A stretch of 64,000 nt of DNA, taken from assembly GCF_025766255.1 (NCBI RefSeq), contig NW_026516704.1:124001-188000 (forward strand), in the 5' to 3' direction. Source of the stretch: Zychaea mexicana (Eukaryota > Mucoromycota > Mucoromycetes > Mucorales > Lichtheimiaceae). The notes under the pieces are model-generated. The model did not search any database. It saw nothing but the letters and a program-made list of their open reading frames with translations, and was not told where the DNA came from. Made by a program: the position numbers and the translations under genes. Shown here one piece after another: positions 13,201-22,612 of the stretch; positions within the stretch are counted from its first letter, which is position 1; the number at the start of each line of letters is the position of its first letter.

Positions 13201-13555
13201 AACGTGGTGGAATGCCATTATTGTTCGTACCACCGGAATCGTGGTTCACTGCTCCGGTAGTGGACCGACCCGTCGATCGCCATGACGGTGACACATTGAT
13301 TGTTCCTCCTCTCGATTCTAATATTATGCAAAAGATATTAGAGATATGTGTGTGCTCAGGTCAAAAGAAGGGGAGGGGGTGGGGGAAGAAACGCACGGTC
13401 CTTTGTAGTGGGTTTTCATTGTTTGTCGTCTATGTGTGTGTGAAAAAAGAAAAAAAATATAGAGAGCGAGAGAGAGACTTACGGCCGTTAGGCTCGGTGG
13501 CCGTGCGAGAAGGTTTTGACTTTTTTCTACCAAGGCGATCGAAAAAGTCGGCCAT
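7255..13555 (-). CDS. Diaphanous-type formin (GBD-FH3-FH1-FH2-DAD)
   Basis: Actin nucleator and elongator of the Bni1/SepA/For3 class, acting at hyphal tips and septa under Rho GTPases. Predicted 1,475 residues in 21 exons: 13555-13483, 13317-13151, 12946-12351, 12267-12187, 12050-11984, 11843-11511, 11404-11052, 10954-10641, 10562-10357, 10275-10023, 9958-9896, 9843-9775, 9722-9657, 9588-9505, 9417-9100, 9037-8817, 8743-8657, 8562-8494, 8396-8313, 8247-8115, 8045-7255; all phases close. Domains: Rho-binding/FH3 about residues 60-560, a coiled-coil patch about 600-720, polyproline FH1 about 800-908, FH2 from about 920 (KLKNLQWQKLE, KSRNLNIAVLPRL, MLGNYMN), then a DAD-like MDNLLEKLRTG followed by an Arg cluster near residue 1386. 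The intact DAD and GBD predict autoinhibition. The exon 18 acceptor (A-rich, AAG) is the least certain junction. Confidence 0.93.
9505..9958 (-). repeat. Four same-phase polyproline cassette exons of the formin FH1
   Basis: Exons 9958-9896, 9843-9775, 9722-9657 and 9588-9505 are 63, 69, 66 and 84 nt, each starts and ends in phase 1, and the first three each encode one run of about nine to fifteen prolines between short Ala/Ser/Thr/Gly spacers. The fourth has a run of about eleven and then a short linker. Because each is a multiple of three in the same phase, any of them can be skipped or repeated without a frameshift. Internal exon duplication is the likely origin. Confidence 0.8.
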
Positions 13556-13781
13556 ACAGTGTCTATTTGGTGCTGGTGATAAGAAAAAAAAAGAGTAAAG
13601 AAGTGAAAAGAGTCGTAATGAAAAAGGATGGGCGAAGAGAGAGAGAGAGAGGAAGGGGGTTGTGTGTGTGCGTACCTTTGGTGGGGGGGTTGGGCAATTT
13701 GTTTCACTCAATGCCCTTTTTACTGCTGCTTTTTTTAGCACAGCCCATTTGCTGGTAACATGTGGAACATGGCAAATGGCA

Positions 13782-13851
13782 CACGCGAAATAGGGTTCCT
13801 GTATACATGGAGCCCTCAATTTCATCCGCTACGCGAAAGCGCGTCGCGAAA
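13782..13851. promoter_or_regulatory. Cluster of CGCGAAA (MCB/SCB/E2F-like) boxes between SLD5 and the formin
   Basis: CGCGAAA occurs at 13784-13790, 13832-13838 and 13845-13851, the first two in the extended form ACGCGAAA. They lie 96-163 bp upstream of the SLD5 start and about 230-295 bp upstream of the formin start. ACGCG and CGCGAAA are the known cores of yeast MBF and SBF sites and match animal E2F sites. Cell-cycle regulation is inferred, fitting a replication gene. Confidence 0.6.
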
Positions 13852-13946
13852 ATTCGTGTTCCTGACTTTATTTTTGTTCTAAAAACGTTGTTTTTGTTAG
13901 AGAGAGAGAGAACTTTACGTCTTCCAACTCAACTTTTTTAAAAAAA

Positions 13947-15070
13947 ATGTTGGGTGACGACGAGAACTCTGCATCACTACCTTCCAGTTTCAATGAATTC
14001 AGCAGCACACAGGCTGCCCTATTTGAAGGAGCTTCTTCACTCGGCGATGCTGTTGGATTGTTAGAAAGTGGAGACACCATTAAGCAATTGACCGAAGCAT
14101 GGATGAATGAACGGAATGCACCCGAATTACTTACCTATAAAGGATACCTCGTGAATGAACTTGTCGAAGCACTTGATTTCCAAGTAAATTTTTTATTTTA
14201 AAACGTTCTGTTAACCACGCACACATGTACACACAAGAATTTAATTGCTTCTTCTTCTTCTTTTGCTACACAGGTAAATCGTATTTTAGAAACGCCAATG
14301 ACAACCCATCAAGACAAACTAAATTCCATGTTATACCAAAACGAAATTGAACGGATCAAATTCATTATTAAAAGTTATTTAAGAACAAGACTTCACAAGG
14401 TAATTTTACAAATATATCGGTTTGTAATTTTTTGCTGCTGTATTCTGTTGACTAAATATTTGGATAGATTGAAAAATGTACATTGGATCTATTACGGCAT
14501 CAGGAGAGTGAACAGTTGATGTCTGACAAGGAACTTATTTATGCTCGAAAGTAGGTACAGAGCGAAGAAACATGAGCGCTATGTAACTTATTAACAAAAA
14601 AACGGGGGACATTTTGTATTAGATACCAACAACTTGTCGAACAACATCATTACGATTCCTTCCTGAACACGCTACCAGAAAAACAACATAAGCAGGATGA
14701 AAAAACGGGTGAATTAGATATGGGTAATGTGATTTCTTTTTATATATACTCTTTGACCGGGACAAAGTTGTAAGCTGATATGTTACTTTTCTTTTTTTAC
14801 ATATCAAATTTTGACAGTGGTAAAATCCAATCTTGAAGCACCTGTATTTATCAAAGTACTGGATTGGTCTGGCAATGTAGAATTAGCAAAGTAAGAAGAT
14901 TGCTGTGTGAAGGGGGGGGGCGGTTCGGGCTCAAAACATAGAAGCATATGTTGTACTGATTGTTCTTTATTAGGGATGAAATGGTGTTGTTTGAAAAGGA
15001 TGATATTTTCATCCTGCGTTATGGTGATGTTCGCTCCTTATTATTGGATGGCAATATTCGACTATTATAG
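13947..15070 (+). CDS. SLD5: GINS complex subunit Sld5
   Basis: Predicted 238-residue subunit of the GINS tetramer, which with Cdc45 and Mcm2-7 forms the replicative CMG helicase in the nucleus. Six exons close in phase: 13947-14183, 14274-14399, 14468-14550, 14623-14723, 14818-14890, 14974-15070. The N-terminal helical A domain carries the ERIKFIIKSYLRTRLHKIEK helix typical of Sld5; the C-terminal B domain ends with the strand pattern ILRYGDVRSLLLDGNIRLL, the usual Sld5 terminus. Length fits the family (about 220-290). It is transcribed away from the formin with 391 bp between start codons, in which CGCGAAA boxes lie. It converges with the peroxin-like gene, 232 bp apart. Confidence 0.93.
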
Positions 15071-15302
15071 ATCAGATCCCCAGTACATCAAACCACCTAC
15101 TACTCCAATACAACAACAACACCAACACACATTGACCCGCGAATCGATTTTTCACTACCCGCTCTTTTCCTTGTTACATAACACATGCGTCGCGCAAAGA
15201 AACAGGCATTGTACATAAATAAAGAAACAACAACAATTAAAGAAACCAGCGTTTATTTCTTGCTAGTATTTAGAACGGATGTGTCAAGAATTCTTCTTGA
15301 TC

Positions 15303-17886
15303 CTAACCACCCTCTACTGCTACTACTGATAGTTCTTGACAATCTCTGATCCAGCGCCGACGGCGGGTTTTTGATTTCTCAGTGGGTTCTTGATGCGGGT
15401 TACACCAATTGTCATCCATGTAGATCCATCCTTCTTTGTGCTTTTGCGGCTTTACAGCAACCTAAAAACGGTGTCATTTCTCTCTCGAAATCAGTATATA
15501 AACATCTAGCTCTTGCCCGTCTTTTACGTACTTCTAAAGAAAAGAGTGTGTGAGCGAGGGTTAGTATTTGGTAATGATTTTGGATTCTTTAAAAAGAAAT
15601 TTTCATTGCAATACCGATTTGGAGTAACTCGTCTATCCATGGTCCGGTCTTGTCTACAGCCCAGTGATCAGATTGCTTCCAGCGATATCCTTCCGGTGGG
15701 TCCACTTGTTCCGGAACAGACAATTGGGTAGTCCCATAGAGGTTTGACCAAGGTACTAATGGATCCTAGTGGTGTGTGTTATTATTAGCTATGTACACTA
15801 TGCAACCCGTGTCGCGCTTGAAAGCATGGTTTGATACCTCTACAAAAACAGGTGTGTCATCACGCTCTGCTTCTTTCCTTCTTGTCTGGTTTTCATAGAC
15901 AGACACTGTCCGATAGTCACTGCAAGGCTGACGACTCGTTTGTCTTTTATACCATTTTTGAACTGGCATCGTCTTTTCCGCCGCAACTGCAATAACGTCT
16001 TTTGTGGCTGAATGATCATGGCGAACACGACGTAAACATACTTTGACAAACGGAAGATTGATTACAAAAGCGAACCATCCGCAAGCCAAAAAGATATAAT
16101 TGAGCGAGATAAACCGTACAGTAGCCATTGTCATTGCCATGGAGACGACCAACAGCTGTATGGTAATGTTGGCGTTGTCCGTTCTAACGTATCTGTTCCT
16201 GTAGACAATGATTTGGTCATGGATGAAAACGTATTCACCCATCATGTTTTGGATGTTTTGCAGATTGTTCCTGTATTCGGGCGTGCCATCTTGGCTTGTC
16301 AATAAAGAGACGAGGGTGGCTGTAAGACTGCCGCCTGGGGTACTTGCAATGTTTTTTGGAGATCCCATTCTTGTCTTGTCACTGCTGTTAGCAGGGCTTT
16401 CGGATCGGCTCTTGTTGTTGTTCCTGTTGATATTTTCTGTGGAAGGAGAGGACTGGCTGCTTACAGTAAAAGTAGTCGTGTTAACGTGATTGATGTTGTT
16501 GCTATTGCTGGCAGTGGTAGCACCAGCAGCAGATTCGGAGAGTACAAAGTATAACAGGACGCACTGAGGAACAATCAACAGTACTTTTGGATAGCAGCCT
16601 ATTGAAAGGAACAACAAGTAGGAACAGTCAATAGCAGCTTCTTCTTTTTCTAACTGCTATAGAAAGGACAAGAATTTTTGTAATTTACACAAGATCGAAT
16701 ATACCAAGACGGCAATCCAGGTATTGACAGGATCATCCCAACATAACAAGAGAACGACAGCGTTGCGGATGTCAAACACAATAGAGCATCGGGTAACAAA
16801 TTTTGTAAAGTTCTTTGCTGTGGTATGTGGTTGTAATGGTGGTTGATTGCTTAGATACTCGCTGACTGATGGTTGATTATAATTGTCTGATGCTTCGAGT
16901 GCAGCTGATACAACGAGGTCTTGCAAAGAACGCATGATGTGATTGACCGGTCTCTTCTCCTCTCGCTGTTGTCGCTGTTTATGCCTAGCACCATCTGATG
17001 ATGCTATGGGCGCAAACGATGAAGATGGCTGCTGTATAGTTTCGCTACCTTTGAGTTTTTGCTGGATATGCAATAAGGAGTTTTCGGCCGGTGTTCTTTT
17101 CTCTTTCTGTTGTGTCGCATGACATTCTGCGGGTGCGTTATCCTGGCAATGGTAATGTGCCACGTAGTCGCACTCTATTTTGTTTCATCATGCGTACACA
17201 GCAAGGAAGGAAAGGTTAAATGGTATATGATAGTGATAAATGGGATCGAGCCAACACCTTATTGTGGATGATGATAAGCAACGAACCTGAGCATTGTACT
17301 CCCTGTTGTGCTACTCCCCAAAGAAACTTGGAGCAGTATTGGCAATAGGTAGGACGTAAGAATGTAGCTCGTTTGAAGGAATGGGATATAGGCATATGGT
17401 ATAGTTGCGAGAGAAAAACAATGCCAACCAAAGAAGAACAGCCTTTTGTGTAAAAAGTCTGCTGTGGAAAATTTCATGTTTTTATTTTTCCTTCAATTTG
17501 AAACGAGTGTCTCGCATCTGCTGTATTCAGGTCGGCAGCCTGTTTCTATCATCTTCTCACCAGAAAGAAGGATGCCGTTTACGGGAGCGGGTTGTGATTC
17601 TTTACTACGCAGTAGCTAGTATTACAGTAGCGGGGTATGGTGTATCACTCAAAGCGACAATCACGTGCACCCTTATTGACAGCTGACGTGGCAGGATGAT
17701 CAATGAACGATCCTCTTTATATCTTCCAGTGTTTGTAGATGAGCGAACAGCGACGCCAGCAGACAGGGTCTGGAATTCGCACTGGCGTATCTTTACTGAC
17801 TCAAGGAGTTGTTGATAGTCTTCCTGGCCGTTCGCTAATAAGCGCGGGTCATAAGGGGATCGACAAAATAAGTTAATGCAATTCAT
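15303..17886 (-). CDS. C1-domain protein with Pex24/Pex28-32-type membrane region and dysferlin (DysF) motifs
   Basis: Probable peroxisome/ER membrane peroxin with a lipid-type zinc finger at its N terminus. The exon ending at 17287 and the next (17174-16689) together give a C1 domain with exact spacing: H-x12-C-x2-C-x13-C-x2-C-x4-H-x2-C-x7-C, including the PTYCQYC and LWG..QG landmarks. Exon 16598-15842 (approximate end) holds two hydrophobic stretches (YPKVLLIVPQCVLLYFVLS and a longer one) and VYENQ. Exon 15765-15615 carries PWSNLYG and GYRWKQSDHWAVDKTGPW, the DysFN signature; the last exon, to the stop at 15303, has GWIYMDDNW then a basic RRRRW, the DysFC signature. A first exon beginning at 17886 is plausible but its join to the C1 exon is unresolved, as is the 27-30 nt exon near 15,510-15,540. 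Pex28-32 proteins control peroxisome size and ER contacts. Confidence 0.78.
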
Positions 17887-18094
17887 GTCTCTTTGCCTGA
17901 TTTGCTATCAAGTGCATTGTGACACATTTCGAACCCAAAGTCTATTTTAAAAAAAACACCCACACACATTTTTTTTTCTTTTTCTTTAATCTCGACCCGT
18001 CAAAGAATCGTTGCAGTAGCGTTCTCTCTTCCTTCCTTCCTTTCTTTCTTTTTGGACCTTTTTTTGAGAAAACAAAAGAGAAAGTGTTTGCTTG

Positions 18095-21000
18095 ATGGCG
18101 TCGAATCCGAATAGAGCAAGCAACAACAGTGCTGCTGCTGCTACAAAACGGCGATCGACCTTGGCCGAGCTTGGCATCAAGCCGTTGGGCGCGACAGTCG
18201 CGCCTGCTTCTTCACCCAAGAAACCTACACCTGCACCAGCTCCTGAACCCACTACTGCTGCTACTGGTGGTACTACCGTTAGACGAGCAGCAAGTACGAC
18301 ACGAGCTTCCAAAACACCAGGGACTCGAGCTTCTAAAACGCCTGGAACAACAACACGGCCACGACCATTATCCATGGCAGGTACAGCGACATTATCCTCG
18401 GGATTATCCTCATCAGGAAGTGTTGGTCATCGCACTGCCCCATCGTCTCCGACAGTTCAACGATCGTCGAGCAAACAAGCACCTGTACGCAAAACACCTG
18501 CTGCTATCAACACTGCCAAAGCAGCAGCAGCTTCTCCTCCTATTGGTGGTGCTCCCAGAACACCTACACCAACATCAGCAGCAAGGCGTCGGTCCATGAT
18601 ATCGACATCGGCATCTTCTTCTTCAACATCCTCCTCCCAACAACCAGCAACAGGACAACCTTCACCCTTGTTACGTCGTGGATCGACAGCGAAACGCATG
18701 TCCTCACCTGCTGGACCATCGCCTACTGCATCCTCGTCGACGTCTAAACGAACCATGGAACAACTCAAAGAACTCCAGAAAAAGGTGAACTTTTTTACAC
18801 GACGGTCTCTCTGCGTAGAAGTCTCTGTGTCGACTCACAAAAATTGTTCATATTAGCTGGCGGATAAAGAAAAGACTTTGGAAGAAAAAGAACAATTCAT
18901 TCAGGAGCTGCAAATGAAATTGACAGATATGTCAGTTTCCGACAAATCGTCTGATCCTGCGACGCCCTTGTTGTCTTCATCATCCATGTTGATCCCATGC
19001 GATTCCTCTGTAGAGTCTGAGCGTGCAGTAGACAAGGCTACTCTGCATGAAGATGTAGATAAGATTAAGCATGAGGTAACTTTTATCATCACAGCAGCAG
19101 AAAGGAGAAAGGAGAGAGAGAGAGAGAGAGAAAAAGGCATGTTGATGGGACTCTTTTGCCTGTAGTATCAGCATGAAATCGAGTCGATCCGTAAGCAGTT
19201 GAAACAGGCTAAAGAAGAAAAGGAAGCCGTTACAGTGGAAGCAGTAAGTAAAGTCTAATCGTTATGTTTCTGATTTATTTCGGACTGACACAGGTTGTAT
19301 TTGTTGTATAGAAGGATCAAGAAACATTAAAGGTACGTACAGGTAGCAGTAAGATTAATGAGCTAGGTATTATTATGGCACCAAATGACTGGAATTTATT
19401 TGTTTTGTTTTTTTTTTTCAATAAGGCTGAAATTCGCCGTCAGGTGGATGAAGAGGTCAGCGCTGCACACAAGAGCGCCATGGATCTTCTTATTGAAGAG
19501 CAGGAGCGCAAGTGGCAAGCAGAGATACAAGGTATCCGTAGCGACCATGAGAAGGCACTGACGCAACTCGAAGCCAATCATGCCAAGCAACTGGCTGATG
19601 CTGAGCATGCTTTTCAAGTACATGCTTTTCTCTTTCTGTGCTCTCTATTGCAGTGTGGAATGTCTCCTACTAACACCCTGTAATTTTCATAGCAAAAACT
19701 TCAGACTGCAGGTGAAGAGAAAGAACATGCAGTGCAAGAACTGCAGACGCGCATGGCCGATATGGAGAAAATACTCGACGACTCTCGAACTGTTAGTAAC
19801 TTGCGTCGTCTCGAACGACAGCTCAGCGAGAATCGAGCAGCCTTTGACGAATACAAACGCCAAGCAGCCCAGGCGACCGAGATTCTTGAACGTCGTTTCC
19901 GAGATGAAATGCAGCAATTACAAAGCGGCAGCGACGATACTGCGGAGGTTTGGTTGGGCAAGAACCGAGCTGCACAACAAGAAATTGATCGTTTGCAAGC
20001 TGCATCCATTGAACTGGAGCAGACGCACGCAGCCAAATTACAAGACACCAAAGACGATTACGAAGAACAAGTGAATGATTGGAAGACCAAGTGTGAATCA
20101 CAAGAGAGCGAGTTGGATAGCCAGGCGCATCAAATTGAATCCTTGTTGACACAGATTGATGACTTGCAAAATTCACTTGAAGCAGCGACGAAGCGATTGG
20201 AGCGCAATACTACCAAGAAACAACAACAGCAACAGCAATTGATGGAGCCGTCTGTATCAGACGAGATGACAGTGCATCGATTGTGTGAAGAAAAGTTGCA
20301 AGCTCAAAAGCAAGAGGTGGAGGAACTGCATCGCAGAGTTTCGGATTTGAAGCAGTCGCATGAGACCCAGCTGAATCGTTTGGGCCATGAAAAGGCACGC
20401 GAGCTCCAGGAGTTGCGCAAGGAAATGCAAGCTGTGCAGGATCTGTTGGAGACGACAAAGACAGCTAGTGACGAGCGACTTTCGGCGATTGCGCAGCAGC
20501 ATAAAAAGGAGATCCACGTTATGCATGAACAATATCAGAAGTTGGTGGAGTTCAAGGACCGAGAGCTCGAAGATTACTCGTATCGCGTCAAGGCGCTAGC
20601 GGCTGCCAAACAAAAGGAGATGGACCGAGTTCGAGAGGAAACCAATGAAAAGATTGGCGAGATAGAAGGCCAGATAGAAGGCTATGAGGTGAGTTTTCTT
20701 CTTTCTACATCTATTTCTCAACTACTACCTTTTCTTTTTGGGGAGAGCTGGAAAGAGACCCAAGGGAGTGAGCCCGGTTTTTTCATTTGTATCTCATTTT
20801 CTGCTTCCTTTCCCATTTCTTCTTTTGTGCTTGACTTACTGGGGGGGTTTCTCTAGTACTATACAATGATGATCTGATCTCATATTACTGTTATTTTCTT
20901 TATCTATAATCCAATATACCCCCCCCTCCAATGCATCATCCATCATCTTTTGCATCCTACACCATCATCATCATCATGCACTACCACTACCATTCAATAG

Positions 21001-21132
21001 ACACGTATCCATCAATTTGAGCGACAAACAGACGAACTTCAGCAGAAATGTGCAGCCCACCGTGATGAAAATGCCCAGCTTGCCCGTTTGATCCACCAGC
21101 TTCAAGGCGAGCTTCATCGAGGAGGCGCTTAG
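18095..21132 (+). CDS. Basic Ser/Thr/Pro-rich head plus long coiled-coil protein, function unknown
   Basis: Predicted 775 residues in seven exons: 18095-18784, 18857-19075, 19166-19243, 19312-19332, 19426-19617, 19693-20688, 21001-21132. The first 225 residues are disordered, basic and full of SP/TP and Ala/Ser runs, including two near-identical TRASKTPGT units, much like microtubule-binding regions; the rest is almost unbroken coiled coil with heptad Leu and charged residues and one poly-Gln hinge. No CAP-Gly, kinesin or other catalytic domain is visible. A role as a cytoskeletal or spindle-associated scaffold is only inferred. Exon 4 is a 21-nt microexon and the last intron is 312 nt, long for this locus. 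It starts 209 bp from the peroxin-like gene and is divergent from it. The spliced ORF is intact. Confidence 0.82.
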
Positions 21133-21369
21133 CAACTTCCTGCCAAATACTATATTCTTACTGCTACTGCTAATACCGCTTATTAACATCCCAAAATGTT
21201 GCTAATGGATACCACATTATATACTGTACCTTGTATCCCCCATCCCCTTTTCTATCTTGTGCGCGATACCCTTATAACCCGCCCACTACCCAATATCCAT
21301 TTTTTGCTGTTGTATAATGTAAGCTTCTTATCCCATCATCAACGAGAATTTCTCGGCGCCTTCTCTTTT

Positions 21370-21905
21370 TTGTTCAAGATGGTCATGAAAATCACTATTA
21401 CGCAGAAGGGAACTATGCTATGGATGAGGATGATGCTGATGAACTAGAGAGCCTGGTAACTTTGTCACGCTACGAACAGCGCAAGCCAGGTACATTTGAT
21501 CCAGCCAAACGTTTGAAGAAGAATGAAGGGCAAAGCGGCAGTGACCAAAGAAATTGAAAAGTAGGCCAATGCAACAAAGCGCCCAAGCAATTCATACACG
21601 GACAAGCAAAGACATCTTTTTATTTTGGTTACCTAAGACACATTGTTAAGCGCCGCAGCAGCAGCTCGTGAAGTCGGCGTTAGCACACGTACTGGGCAAT
21701 CATGGGCCAAGGCATACAGAGATGGTCCTGAGAAGAAAGTCCCTATGCCAAAACTAGATAAAAAAACGCGGCCCCAAACCTACCTTCCTAGCAACAGAGC
21801 AGCAAAGCCACCTCATCGACTACATCGACGAAAATGCAACAGCGACCGTCAGCGACGTTGTGGACAGTCTAACGAATGTATTCATGGACACGAAGCTCAC
21901 AAAAT
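21370..21905 (+). pseudogene. Tc1/mariner-like transposase N-terminal remnant
   Basis: A stretch in three frames reads like the N terminus of a fungal Tc1/IS630-type transposase: an acidic leader (about 21,380-21,558), a helix-turn-helix reading SAAAAAREVGVSTRTGQSW (from 21,649), and in another frame HLIDYIDENATATVSDVVDS (about 21,810-21,880). Frame changes and the lack of a DDE domain mark it as dead. From 21,133 to 21,370 I see only 3' flank of the coiled-coil gene. Confidence 0.6.
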
Positions 21906-22612
21906 GAAGAGAACAAAAGGGCAGATCTATTTGCACCCTGGCCGGCCCGGATTGATAGTTTGCACACCACCTCCCTCGTCCCACCGAACCATTTCGTGCA
22001 CACCACTTCATCCACATTCCTCAATCATGGATCGAATTGAAGCAATATTCATCACAAGATCAAAGAAAAAAGCATTAGCATCGGACCAAGTAACATAAAA
22101 TGAGAAGCTATAAACTAAGTGTATACATTTGCCTTTTCTCAGATAAATTGTCAGAACGAGACACACATACGCACAATGAAGTATAGCACTGGCAACTGCC
22201 AAGTACTTACATGTGTGGAGAAGGGTGTTTAAGATGCATGTACAGGATTTGCGTGTAATATGCTGGTGATGACACTGAAAAACGATATAGAACAGAAAGG
22301 GAGGCCAAGAGGATTATTAAAACAAACAAAAGAAAATAAAGTTTTGATTTGACACGTCTTACATAATGCATATGAAACCGAGGCCGCATTAATATAAAAT
22401 ATAATTATATTTATTACGTACATAGTCCGTATATACATAGTCCATATACACATTAACCTTTACGTTATTGTGGTCGCTCGCATCATGTCTGGTACTACAT
22501 GGTACTCAGGAAGTAAAGATGAAAATTGGAGCGTATCTTAACAATTGCTTCTTTTACTTCCCATAAACAAACAAGCATATTTCTCTGAATCTCTCAACTC
22601 AATTCCATCACA
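21906..22612. other. AT-rich spacer, nothing recognised
   Basis: No convincing coding exon, RNA gene or repeat was recognised between the Tc1 remnant and the MULE pseudogene. The left end of the MULE element should lie here, but I could not identify its terminal inverted repeat. Confidence 0.4.

Noticed and set aside
19701..20532. Minus-strand frames opposite the coiled-coil exon 6
   Set aside because: They follow the complementary codon pattern of the coiled coil and have no domain.
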